A DNA stretch of 64,000 nucleotides from Salticus scenicus (taxonomy: Eukaryota; Arthropoda; Arachnida; Araneae; Salticidae). The notes beneath the pieces were generated by a model. It saw only the letters and a list, made by a program, of their open reading frames with translations. It was not told the DNA's origin and made no database searches. Numbering within the stretch: position 1 is the stretch's first letter; the number at the start of each line of letters is the position of its first letter. The stretch is taken from assembly GCA_963930645.1 (NCBI GenBank), contig OZ005661.1, forward strand, positions 198,694,532 through 198,758,531. The letters are read 5' to 3'. The translations under genes were made by a program, and so were the position numbers. This document shows positions 21,906-32,140 of the stretch, piece by piece.

Positions 21906-22612
21906 AACTAGTATGTTGTGGCCACCACAAGACTTTCTTCTATATTTTCCTATACATATTCAATCAGTAACAATATTAAAAAAAAAAAAAAAAAAAAAAA
22001 AGATTTTTTTTTCTAACTTTTTTTTTTTTTGTTAAAAGTAAAAAAAATCGATAACTTTGTTTTAAATTATCACAGATTTATGGTTCAACCATTCGTTTTA
22101 AAGGTATTGACGAGATCTTTCGAATGATACCCATCTTCAAAATTTAACCCCCCCGGGGGGGTACTTCCCCCCCAGGGGGGGAACCTATGCCCCCCATGCA
22201 CAAATTTTTTTTCCTAGTTAACTACTACTATTATCAATAATTCATATTAATTTTACAATCACAAGTTTAAAATAACTCTCATTATGCCCATTTATACGGA
22301 ATTTTGTCCTATAAAATGCGATCACAGCGCCACCTGTTGAGCTATTGATCCCCAAATCTAATGGGCACCAGTTCATGTCAGGGTGCAACTAAATACCAAG
22401 TTTGGTTAAATTTCATTCATTGGTTCGTGAGATACAGCGTCCACAAAAAAATGATACAGACAGACAGACAGACAGACACACAGACAGACATTTTTTAAAA
22501 ACTATCAATTCGTGTTCAGGACATCCCAAAACGTGTAGATCCGTCAAAAAACGGAGGTCGAAAATTTTCGCGAATCCAATACTTTCTCTATATTACATAT
22601 AGAAGAAAGTAA
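21906..22612 (+). mobile_element. HINE-like element, family 2, complete copy
   Basis: The 5' end actagtatgttgtggccaccac contains a palindrome and is followed by the motif ACTTTCTTCTATA. The body has poly-A/poly-T tracts, a C/G palindrome run at 22147-22185, an acagcgccacctgttgag segment, a (CAGA)n microsatellite at 22457-22492 and the block aggtcgaaaattttcgcgaat. It ends with a hairpin at 22580-22611 whose stem is TACTTTCT...AGAAAGTA, the inverse of the 5' motif. It encodes nothing, and its mobility would depend on a helper. Confidence 0.8.
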
Positions 22613-22623
22613 AAAACTACATA

Positions 22624-22712
22624 TATACACCAGCCCCTGGAATCGAACTCATTACCTTCGCTACCGCAAACGGACGCTCTTGCCAATTACGCCACAACTT
22701 CACACAGAAATT
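22624..22712 (-). repeat. tRNA-derived SINE head
   Basis: In reverse complement, TGGCGTAATTGGCAAGAGCG is a good A box and GAGTTCGATTCC a good B box, with a TGC-like anticodon position between them. The acceptor stem does not pair well and a (TA)-rich tail follows, so a SINE or tRNA pseudogene is more likely than a working tRNA. It lies directly after the HINE-like element. Confidence 0.5.
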
Positions 22713-23047
22713 TACGATAATATATACTGTAATATTCTCGAAATGGATTGTAGTGTTATAACTTGTATTTTTTCCCTTAAAACTTTCGAGATTAAATCTA
22801 AAGCTCAATATGTATTAATTCTATTAAATTTCAATTGTAGAAGTATAAATTTTGTAAAATATAAGCAAATATATGAAAATATATGATTGTAATGTTTTGA
22901 AAACGATTTCTTTCTATAAACTGTTAGTTAAAACGAACAACAACAAGATATATATATATATATATATGAAAACTAGAAAAGTTTTGTTTTACTTCCGGGT
23001 AAAAAAGTTAAAGAAAATAGTTTTATATCGAAAGAGATTACAAAAAA

Positions 23048-23690
23048 AACTAGTATGTTGTGGCCACCACAAGACTTTCTTCTATATTTTCCTATACTAT
23101 ATTCAATCAGTAACAATATTAAAAAAATAAAAAAATACGATTTTTTTTTCTAAGGTTTTTTTTTTTTTGTAAAAATTAATACATATTCAATCACTAACAA
23201 TATTTAAAAAAAAAAAAAATGCGAATTTTCTTCTAAGTTTTTTTTTTTTTTTTTTTTTTTTTTTGGTTAAAAGTAAAAAAAAATCGATAACTTTGTTTTA
23301 AATTATCACAGATTTATAGTTCAACCATTCGTTTTAAAGGTATTGACGAGATCTTTCGAATGATACCCATCTTCAAAATTTACCCCCCACGGGGGTGTAC
23401 TTCCCCCCCAGGGGGGGAAGCGATGCCCCCCCATGCACAAAAATTTTTTCCTAGTTACGTACTACTATTATCAATAATTCATATTAATTTTACAATCACA
23501 AGTGTAAAATAACTCTTATTATGCACATTTATACGAATTTTTGTCCTATTCTGCCATGTTAAAAATTTAGATAAAATGCTATCACAGCGCCTCCTGTTGA
23601 GCTATTGATCCCCAAATATAATCAGCACCAGTTTATGTCGGGGACCAACTAAATACCAAGTTTGGTAAAATTTCGTTTAAAAAAAAAATA
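23048..23690 (+). mobile_element. HINE-like element, family 2, lacks its 3' part
   Basis: Same 5' end as the 21906 copy (ctagtatgttgtggccaccac). It has a short internal duplication of the first section at about 23098-23250 (the aatcagtaacaatatt motif appears twice). It runs as far as ccaagtttggtaaaatttcg and then joins the next copy without a microsatellite, 3' block or hairpin. Confidence 0.75.
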
Positions 23691-24387
23691 TATATATATA
23701 TACGATTTTTTTTCTAAGTTTTTTTTTGTTAAAAGTAAAAAAAATCGATAACTTTGTTTTAAATTATCACAGATTTATGGTTCAACCATTCGTTTTAAAG
23801 GCCCAACCATTCGTTTAAAGTTCAACCATTCGTTTTGACAAGATCTTTCGAATGATACCCATCTTCAAAATTTAACCCCCGGGGGGTACTTCCCCCCCAG
23901 GGGGGGAACCGATGCCCCCCCATGCACAATTTTTTTTTCTTAGTTAACTACTACTATTATCAATAATTCATATTAATTTTACAATCACAAGTTTAAAATA
24001 ACTCTCATTATGCCCATTTATACGGAATTTTGTCCTATGCTGCCATGTTAAAAATTTGCATAAAATGCGATCACAGCGCCACCTGTTGAGCTATTGATCC
24101 CCAAATCTAATGGGCACCAGTTCATGTCAGGGTGCAACTAAATACCAAGTTTGGTTAAATTTCATTCATTGGTTCGTGAGATACAGCGTCCACAAAAAAA
24201 TGATACAGACAGACAGACACACAGACAGACAGACAGACAGACAGACGCACAGACAGACATTTTTTAAAAACTATCAATTCGTGTTCAGGACATCCCAAAA
24301 CCTGTAGATCCGTCAAAAAACGGAGGTCGAAAATTTTCGCGAATCCAATACTTTCTCTATATTACATATAGAAGAAAGTAAAAAAAA
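23690..24387 (+). mobile_element. HINE-like element, family 2, lacks its 5' part
   Basis: Starts inside the family-2 sequence (acgattttttttctaag) without the 5' terminus and continues to an intact 3' end: a (CAGA)n microsatellite at 24207-24246, the conserved block, and a hairpin at about 24353-24384. The segment ccaaccattcgttt is present three times in tandem at 23783-23837, where other copies have it once. Confidence 0.75.
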
Positions 24388-24890
24388 AAAAAAAAAAAAA
24401 GGAAGAAAGCAAGAAAGCAAGAAAGAAAGAAAGAAAGCAGCTATTTACAAGTTGTGTAAGATTAGTTAGAAATTCGCTTTCTTAGCAATAAAATAGTCTT
24501 CGCTGCAAGTTCATCTTAATGTTATTTCATTTAATTAAATGAACGAGCTTTAAATAAAAAGTAACTATTTTAATAATAGAATTGAAAAAGTGTCAAACTA
24601 GGAGTAAAAGAAGAGTGGCTAGCCTTACTCACTAGAAATGATTTTCAGAATAATTTTATTTATTTATTTAGTTTTTGAGATAACAAATTTAAATTTTTGA
24701 TATTTGATCATGATTTCAATTTAAAAAAAAAAAAAAAATAATAATAATAATAATTTTTCGCTGCTAAGTTAAAAAATTCTTAAAAGAAATTATAATTTTA
24801 TTAAAACTGTATCTTGATATGAATAAAAAACGAGACAATGAAGATAATTTTGATTTCCGTTCACAGATGGCACCACTACTAATAGTCAAC

Positions 24891-25097
24891 GAAGAAATGT
24901 GAAAATGTCTTACTTTAAGACACCTTCCATTTTTAAGATGCTTTACGTTAGTTCATTTGCATCACCAGTTTATTAAGGCACAAAAGTGTCTTAAATTAAG
25001 ATATATATTATGTCTTACCTTCATTTTAAGACATTTACGTGTCTGAAATCCATTTTAAGATGTTTTTTTGTCTTACTTTAAGATGCCTTTATTTGCA
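24891..25097. repeat. Palindrome-rich repeat with TGTCTTA/TAAGACA motifs, ends GCAGTGTA
   Basis: At least eight copies of tgtcttA/TAAGAc-type motifs in both orientations within 200 bases, ending tttgcagtgta. It directly abuts the next HINE-like copy. Compare 21655-21830 and 40065-40325. Confidence 0.5.
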
Positions 25098-25914
25098 GTG
25101 TATATGTATATATAGAGAAAGTATTCGATTCGTGAAAATTTTCGAACTCCAGTTTCCGATGGATTTACACGTTTTGGGATGTGCTGAACACGATTTGACT
25201 GTTTTTAGAAAATGTCTGTCTGTTTGTGTGTCTCTGTGTGTGTGTATCACAAATTTTGTGTACGCTGTATCTCACGAACAAATGAACGAAATTTAACCAA
25301 ACACTTGGTATTTAGTTGGACCCTGACATAAACTGGTGCTGATTAGATTTGTATAACAATTGCTCAACAGGTGGCACTGTTATCGCATTTTTTCTAAATT
25401 TTTAATATGGCAGTATAGGACAAAATTTCGTATAAATGTGCATAATGAGAGTTATTTTTAATCGTGTGATTGTAAAATTCATATGAATTATTGATGATAG
25501 TAGTAGTTAACGAGTAAAAAATTTTGTGCATGTGGGAGCATCACTTCCCCTCCTTGGGGGGGGGGGAATTACTCCCCACGGGGAAATAAATTTTCAACAT
25601 GGGTGACTTTCGAAAGATCTCGTCAATAACTTTAAAACGAATGGTTGAACTATAGGTCCGTGATAATTTAAAACAAAGTTATAGATTTTTTTTTTTATCT
25701 TTTACCGAAAAAAACTTTTGAAAAAAAAATATTTCTTCTGATTTGCAAAAAAATGACTTTTTTCAGCATTTAGTGATAATATAATTCTGTCAGATAAAAA
25801 TCGTCTGCATGTATAATTTAAAATAATTTCATAGTTTCATAAATAATTTGTATTGAATAAATTTCGTGTAAAATTATGTAGAAGAAAGTCACGTGGTGGC
25901 CACATCATACTACT

Positions 25915-25916
<2 letters not shown>
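25098..25916 (-). mobile_element. HINE-like element, family 2, reverse orientation
   Basis: From its 3' side: half of the terminal hairpin (tatagagaaagtatt), the conserved block (tcgtgaaaattttcgaactcc), a TCTG/GTGT microsatellite at 25216-25246, the acatggcagtatagg segment, a G/C palindrome at 25550-25578, and the 5' end gaagaaagtcacgtggtggccacatcatacta. A long poly-T (25919-25946) follows. Confidence 0.75.
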
Positions 25917-25949
<33 letters not shown>

Positions 25950-26070
25950 TCTCTAGAAGAATTCTAATTCCGACTACGGATAGGCAAAACTTATTCAGTT
26001 GTAATTTCATAACGTAGATTCATATTTCCGTATTTCTACCTAATGCCTCTCATTTTTCTGTTGTCTATAG

Positions 26071-26168
26071 ATGTAGAACACAGCCCAGTCCCTATGCCCA
26101 TATCCGCCGATTCAGTTGACAGCATAGATGCTGAAGTGACCGATGCGTTTGCCGGCGTTGAAAATCAG
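26071..26168 (+). CDS. Internal exon of an unidentified host gene (32 codons, phase 1 in, phase 0 out)
   Basis: Flanked by a pyrimidine-rich acceptor ending ttgtctatag and a donor CAG|gtaaat. With an incoming split codon (two bases, AT), the frame reads VEHSPVPMPISADSVDSIDA, then EVTDAFAGVENQ, without a stop. The stretch is far less AT-rich than everything around it. It is a proline- and acid-rich, probably disordered segment with no domain I recognise. Its phase-0 end joins exactly in frame with the exon at 34132. The upstream exon and start codon are not visible; an exon ending in phase 1 must lie upstream, possibly outside the window. The protein family is unknown to me. What I see is the splice signals and composition; that it is a real exon is inference. 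Confidence 0.65.
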
Positions 26169-26343
26169 GTAAATCTTATTCACTATGTTTTATTTAATTC
26201 TTACAGATATTTAATTTTCTCTACAGAAATTTGTATTTAATATAGATCAGTTAATTTTCCATTTAAATAATCAGATATTTATTCATTTATTATTTCAATT
26301 TCGTCCTTCTCTTGAAATTTATTCTGTGATTAAATTTCTTTCT

Positions 26344-26351
26344 TTCTTTTT

Positions 26352-26390
<39 letters not shown>
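26344..26390. repeat. Long pyrimidine/poly-T tract in the host intron
   Basis: A (TTTC)n start leading into about 37 consecutive T residues. A second T tract lies at 26439-26459 and an (AT)n run at 26492-26517. Confidence 0.9.
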
Positions 26391-26392
<2 letters not shown>

Positions 26393-26543
26393 ACAAGGTA
26401 CGTTCTATCTGAAAAGTTGAATTTAATTTAATTTGATTTTTTTTTTTTTTTTTTTTTTTGCTTTAATATTTAAAAACTCGCTTACAACTAAATATATATA
26501 TATATATATATATATATTGTTAAAATTTAATTTTATATATATC

Positions 26544-26746
26544 ATACATGCCAACATACTAATTGATATTCTGTAGTATTGTTAGCCCCGCCGTCTTTTC
26601 TCACCAATTTCTTTTTAGGGCATTTTTCTTCTTATTTAATCGTAATTGCATTTGAAGAATATTACTCTAAAAATTTACTGGTGTGAAAAAAAGGGCGGGG
26701 CAAAAAACACTACGGAATATTAATTAGTATGTTGGCAAGTATGTAT
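26544..26746. mobile_element. 203 bp MITE with ~50 bp inverted repeats
   Basis: Left arm ATACATGCCAACATACTAAT, then TGATATTCTGTAGT and GCCCCGCC. The right arm in reverse complement is nearly the same (TTGCCAACATACTAATTAATATTCCGTAGTG, then GCCCCGCC). The central loop is AT-rich. No coding sequence and no clear target site. Confidence 0.75.
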
Positions 26747-26751
26747 ATATA

Positions 26752-27536
26752 CAGAGTGGTTATAATTAAACTTCCCCTATAAACAGCATCCTACAGCGCA
26801 AACGGGTGAACGGAATGCAACGAAATTTGGTATTTAGACTATACACGAGATACGCTCAAGGAATTTTGAAAAAAAAAAAAAAAGTTCCAAAATGTCCACC
26901 AGAGGGCACCTTTTCCGGAAAACATTAAATTTAACAGAATAAACCACCAAAAGGGAATACAGAAATAATATTAACATTTATTGACTAGTTTCTGATCAGC
27001 TTGAAAAAGTGTGGTATATCGTGGAGGCGTTGCGACATTGAATGATTTAAAAAAACTCCATAACGCTTCATGTGCGAAATATCACAACTGATCAGTTACG
27101 ATCTGCTATTGAACACACTGTTCATTGACTTGAAATGTTGCAGGTGAATAAGGGTGGTCACATGGAGCACATTTCCCTAGTCCTGGACACAATTTCGTAC
27201 TAATCTGTTCTTGTTTCAACAAACTGAACTGTTTTTTTTTTTTTTTTTTCTTTCGCAAACAGCGTACTGTTATTTTTTCCTTAACTTTACTTAATGTGGT
27301 TCGATGACAAGGTGATCAGAAACTAGTCAATAAATGTTAATATTGTTTCTGGTCGTTTATTGTGTTTTTCCGGAAAAGGCGTCCTCTGGTGGAGATTTTG
27401 GAACATTTTTTTTTTTTTTCGAAATTCCGTGAGCGCATCTCGAGCATCGTCTATACACCAAATTTCGTTGCATTCCGTTCACCCTTTTGCGCTGTAGGAT
27501 GCTATTTATAGTGAAAGTTTAATTTTAACCACCCTG
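26752..27536. mobile_element. 785 bp non-autonomous mariner-like element with ~240 bp inverted repeats
   Basis: Ends CAGAGTGGTTATAATTAAACTT and, inverted, CAGGGTGGTTAAAATTAAACTT, each flanked by TA (26750-26751, 27537-27538). The arms stay alignable for about 240 bases, sharing GGATGCTGTTTATAG-type, GAATGCAACGAAATTTGGT and TTGACTAGTTTCTGATCA motifs. The centre (about 27010-27290) has no readable transposase. Fits Tc1/mariner. Confidence 0.8.
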
Positions 27537-27609
27537 TATATAAGAGATATTTGTAATTTGTTTGGCTATAAACTTTCAGATATTCAGAAATTCACCTCTT
27601 ATTTGCATA

Positions 27610-27823
27610 CAGTCGGTAACAAAAGTCTCCGAACACTAGCAAAAATTCCTATGTTAAAAAAGTAGAGTTAATACTGTTTTGTTAAATAAATTGTTGTCGA
27701 ATCATGTTCTTAGTCAGTCTAAGAACATCATTCAACAAGGATTTATTTAACAAAATAGTATTTACTCTACCTTTTTCTTATATAGGAATTTTGCTAGTGT
27801 TCGGATACTTTTGTTACCGACTG
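27610..27823. mobile_element. CAGTCGGTAAC-family palindromic MITE
   Basis: CAGTCGGTAACAAAAGTCTCC to GATACTTTTGTTACCGACTG between TA dinucleotides. Full-length palindrome with an internal centre near 27715. Confidence 0.9.
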
Positions 27824-28121
27824 TACCTTAATCAATCACTGTATCTGAAGAAATTTTGTTTTCATGTATGCTTTCATTCTCGGATTTCGAATACCCTTTT
27901 TAATTAAATCTTTTCTTTCTTCACGTGATATTGCATTTTTCTTTCTGTGAAATGTTTGAAAAAATTTATATATATGAAGTAACAAAAGAAGTAGAATGCA
28001 AAAACTAAACTGATGATAAAGTGCCACCAACATTCACAAATTTAACACAGATATGAAAAAAATATATATTACTTACTTGAGTATAATTCCTATGATTAAT
28101 CAATGAACACGCACACATACA

Positions 28122-28152
28122 TATATATGTATATGTGTGTGTGTGTGTGTAT
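28122..28152. repeat. (AT)n/(GT)n microsatellite
   Basis: Alternating TA then TG dinucleotides. Confidence 0.85.
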
Positions 28153-28329
28153 ACTATATATTAAAAAAAATCAATAAAAAAAAATCGTATATTTACTAAG
28201 TAAGCGTTCTCAGCCAATGCCTATTTGGTATCTAAGGGTTAGCACTGGGATCTTAAATAGATGCCAGGTACATGGTTTGAATCACTGTACAATTGTGGTT
28301 GTTCGTAGTCGGACAGAATGGATGGTTGG

Positions 28330-28634
28330 AATTTTACGTTGCACTAGTGCTTCGCAGATGGGCAATTGGCGACGGTCTGGGACACACCCCCTAGAGATGG
28401 TCCGGATACATGCCATCACAATTTTGATCCTCCACGGAAGGGATGGCTCTCCCGCTTCGGTGACCCCATAGGTATAATTTTTTATGGGAACATGGAGGAC
28501 ATTGCTGCCACGACAGATTTTACGTGCACCAGCCACCATTAGTGTACACGACGGTCTTTGACCGGCTGGAGTACAGCACCCTCAATCTTTAAATTACGAG
28601 GCCGGCGCTCTACCGACTGGGCTATCGCGGCCCC
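28330..28634 (-). mobile_element. Full-length tRNA-derived SINE with 15 bp target duplication
   Basis: GTAGTCGGACAGAAT is repeated exactly at 28315-28329 and 28635-28649. In reverse complement the element opens GGGGCCGCGATAGCCCAGTCGGTAGAGCGCC, a tRNA-like head with a clear A box. It continues through a body with TAATGGTGGCTGGTGCACGT, GGTCACCGAAGCGGGAGAGC, AATTGTGATGGCATGT and CCAGACCGTCGCCAATTGCC, and ends GCACTAGTGCAACGTAAA followed by a short (CCAT/CAAC)n tail. The long duplication shows LINE-driven retrotransposition. It lies in the host intron, antisense to the gene. Confidence 0.85.
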
Positions 28635-29699
28635 GTAGTCGGACAGAATCCGCTGTAATCTGTATTTTATGGGCTAATGAACCTTATTGTGTACAAAATG
28701 ACGTTTAAATGGGAATCCTATTACATACATAGTTCATAAAAAAAAAAGGAATGTTGTATGATTTCTTTTTCTTTTTCTCTTTCCTTTCTCTCACCCCCCT
28801 CCCCTCTTTTTTTTTTCTTTCTTTTTAGTAGGTGCCTTTATTTTGCTTCTTTCAATGAATAAAAAGTTATATTTATATATATATATATATTTAAGAAAAA
28901 CCACGATTTAAATTTCTACTTCGGGAATATTGTAATATCGTATATTTAAAAATTTATACATTTAAATAAAATTTATCTTAAATTACAAATCCGTTTTAAT
29001 GATTAATTCTAAATGTCTATTTTATAACTCATTCATTCATTTCTTTGATCTCTTAACAAGTAATAAAATATAAATTAATATGTTTTCTTCTTCTAAATCT
29101 ATCACCCTCTCAATACTAAAATACATTTTCATTAAAATTCATATTTTCTGTGTAGTGAAAGAAAGCAATTAAGGGGTAACACCACTGTAAAACTTTCAAA
29201 AAATCAATTTTTTAAAAATTATTATTGGCTTAAAAGATGCTTTGAACCTTCTAAAATATGAGGCAAAAATTTAATCCCTTAAAGAAAAAAAAATGTTCTA
29301 TGGAATTCCGAGCCTCTACTCTAGCGTCTCGAATGAGCCAAAACGGCCTACCTGACCCAACTAGATACCTGAGGAGAATCCTTCAATTTTTGAATTGTAA
29401 CTCCTTCAAAATCTCCATAAATGTCCATAGTGTAGTGCCTGAATATAGTTAGAAGCATTTCAAAAAGTAGAATTTTTTCATTTATTCACATCAATAACAC
29501 ATTTCAAAACATCAAACACGTTTTCCTTTTAAGTGTGACTTTTTCAATATGTCACGCAGCATAACTCCAACAATTTTCAATCTTCTTATTTGAAAATTTA
29601 ATTACAACTTTGAAATAAAAGTTTTTCAAAGTGAACCACGCAAAGAATATTCGATTAGTTAATTTAAACAATATTTATTTACAAATGACTATCGAGCTC

Positions 29700-29732
29700 G
29701 CAATCGGAAGGTTGTGGGTTGGATTTACGATA
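29700..29732 (+). repeat. Short tRNA-like fragment
   Basis: The cgcaatcggaaggttgtggg segment followed by ttggattt resembles the anticodon-to-B-box part of the SINE heads at 17985 and 29812. Too short to classify. Confidence 0.25.
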
Positions 29733-29811
29733 TTATATTTTATTAACTAGTATTCTGAGAATGTGAACAGACTCTCGCTTATTCGATTCCATCTTAAATT
29801 TTTGTAAGGAC

Positions 29812-30060
29812 CGCAGTAACCCAGTTGGCTGTGCGTCAAACTCATAATCGGTGGATTGTGGATTCGATCCTTGAGCCGGATAAAGAAGGTCGCATGCGTT
29901 AATGGTGGCTGGTGCTCGTAAAATCTGTTGTGGGTGTCTTCAATGTTCGGTAAAATTAATACCTCTGGATGTTACCGAAGTGGAGGTGCTATCCCTTCCG
30001 ATCAATATTGTTATGATCTGTCCCCGAACCAGCTTAGGGTATAGCCACTAGTTTAGAGTA
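29812..30060 (+). mobile_element. tRNA-derived SINE, older copy with a different head
   Basis: Head: GACCGCAGTAACCCAGTTGGCTGTGCG (A box) and GTGGATTCGATCC (B box), with a CAT anticodon position. The body matches the 28330 SINE: TAATGGTGGCTGGTGCTCGTAAAATCTG, ATACCTCTGGATGTTACCGAAG and GCTATCCCTTCCG. The 3' third is decayed and no target duplication is seen. Confidence 0.65.
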
Positions 30061-30654
30061 CCTTTATAAAAGAGAAAAGTTAAAAATTGCAAAAATTATC
30101 CAGTATTAGATGTATATATTTTTTATTCTTAATATATAAGGACTATAAATAAGTATCATTTACATTCTACAATTTTTCAAATTCAGAAAAATGCCTTCAA
30201 AATAAAGGCTGTCCCAAAAAAATGGGACATTTCGCCATCTTACCTTAGGGGTGCATCCAGATCATCATCAACAGTCTGTGCAGACCTTTTGCGACATTAT
30301 GCCAGTCCAACCTATCTATCCAGCATTTTGTTTCTGTGTTGCGAACTTGAAGAAATGATATGAGATCAGTTGGTATACGGTGTATCAACATGCAGGGAAA
30401 AAAAGATTAACTGTTATCCACTCTAGATGGCTGCCACATTTCCGCTTCATGTTTTTCCGGACATGTCATCCGGGCTCTACATCATTGCTATGCTTATTGT
30501 CCCTCACAGTACACTATTTTGGAATATTTGTGAAATTCTTTCCTCATTTAACAAGCACAAGTTTATTGTTTCATGTGTATTGATTCCAAATATCAAGTTA
30601 CTCTGAAATGTTGGTTCTTAAATTAGTGTTTTAAACAGGACATTGTTTATATTT

Positions 30655-30880
30655 ATTTAGTGAAATGGAGTGGTGTGGCTTTCTCTCTAAAATTTCTAGA
30701 GTGGGAATCTCACTCCTTAAAACAGTGACCATTATTTTGACACGAATTAAAGTGAGAAAATACTATTGTCGCTCTTGAAAATGTGACATTTCTCACTTTT
30801 CTCTAAAGAGAGACTTGTAGCCACTCTGTTACAAAGAGTGAAGTCATCAGCTAATGCAAGATCAACCTTCTGAAGAGTGA
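30655..30880. repeat. Palindrome-rich repeat with CACTCTTT/AAAGAGTG motifs
   Basis: Several copies of gagtg, cactcc, agtgagaaa, ctcact and ctctaaagagag in both orientations, like 31850-32005. It could be a foldback-type non-coding element. Confidence 0.4.
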
Positions 30881-31477
30881 AGAATTGCTGGCGCCATCTA
30901 CTTTCCATATTTCGAATGAAATATGAAAGTCAATTTCTGGATGATCTGATGCATATGATTTGTTTAACAGAACTTATTGAAGATATTTGTGTATAAGAAA
31001 GGCAAATAATTACGTTAAAAGCTATTTTGGTAAATATAAATTTATTATACAATTGATAAAATCGGAGTGTTATTAGTAAAGAATCGAAAATCGTAAGAAA
31101 GGTATGGAAATTCGTAAATAAAAGCAAGTGGTTTTATTCGGAAATATATAATGTAGAAAATAAAATATTAATGCAAATACTTAATGCATACTGTCTTAAA
31201 ATCTATAGGAATTTATAATTTCATTATATTCATTGATACCTAACGCATGTGAAATAGTCATAAAGCTGGCTATAATATTTTGCTAAAAATTAAAATCATC
31301 AGCAAAATTTATACTCCTGAACAGACTAGTTTTTCAAGAAACTCTGTAGATGTGTGGGTAAATATTTAATTATTTTTTTAAACATGCACACTCAAGAATT
31401 TTTCTTTTCCCCCAAGCTACTTTAAAAATAACTATTTGTGTTAGGGAATTTCTTTTTAAGTATACATTTTGATTTAA

Positions 31478-31556
31478 AAAATAATTCTAATTTTAATAAT
31501 TTAAAAATAATTCTAATTTTAGTAATTTAAAATAATTCTGATTTTAATTTTAAAAT
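31478..31556. repeat. Short tandem repeat, ~30 bp unit
   Basis: Three imperfect copies of aaaataattctaattttaa plus about ten more bases. Confidence 0.7.
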
Positions 31557-31654
31557 GTACATTAGAATTCTGTAATTTTATAGTTTAAATAAATGAAGTA
31601 AAAGTTTATAAATGCGATTAATGATTTATCACTGTAACTCTGTGCGTCCCCCGA

Positions 31655-31745
31655 ACTCTGTGTGTCCTCAGTGGTACAGTGGTAAGACGCTCACCTGCCA
31701 CGGAGATGGCTTCAGTTCGATTCCCCTCAGGTCCAATTTGCATCC
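31655..31745 (+). repeat. tRNA-Gly-like pseudogene or SINE head
   Basis: The CAGTGGTACAGTGGTAAGAC segment, a CTGCCAC anticodon region (GCC) and CAGTTCGATTCC follow the layout of tRNA-Gly. The T stem does not pair, so I do not call a working tRNA gene. Confidence 0.45.
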
Positions 31746-31849
31746 TTTCGATCGTTTAAGTAGAGACAATGCTAATAAAAAAAGATTCCGTCTAGTGTAT
31801 CCGAATTTTTTTTTAGGAAAAATAAACGGTCATATTCTTTGAATTACTC

Positions 31850-32005
31850 GGAATAATCTCACTCTTAATAAAGAGTGAGAAATCTCATTCTTTCGAAAAG
31901 AGACTTTTCACTCTTTAGAGGTTGGCTCCATTTTGGCATGTTCAAAGAGTGATATGCCACTCTTTTAGAGTCAGATCTCACTCTTCATATTTTAGAGAGT
32001 TAATG
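31850..32005. repeat. Second CACTCTTT/AAAGAGTG palindrome-rich repeat
   Basis: Contains ctcactcttaataaagagtgag, ctctttagagg, caaagagtgat, ccactcttttagagt and ctcactcttc, all variants of one short palindrome. Related to 30655-30880. A decayed SINE fragment (gattgcccggagacatatcatcccaattttg in pieces) follows at 32060-32098. Confidence 0.5.
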
Positions 32006-32140
32006 TCGCCTTATACTATGCATTAGGCAATTATCGATACTCTGGGAATTCACCACTGGGGATTGCCCGGAGACATATCATCCCAATTTTGCTGCTCTTC
32101 GGTGGTATATTCCCAATTCAAATATATATTTGTACATATA

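Noticed and set aside
30205..30240. A mariner-type terminus at GGCTGTCCCAAAAAAATGGGACA
   Set aside because: It is a short local palindrome. I found no matching inverted end within several kb, so no element can be delimited.
31655..31745. A working tRNA-Gly (GCC) gene
   Set aside because: Box A and the anticodon region are tRNA-like, but the T stem preceding TTCGATT does not pair with the following CCCC.
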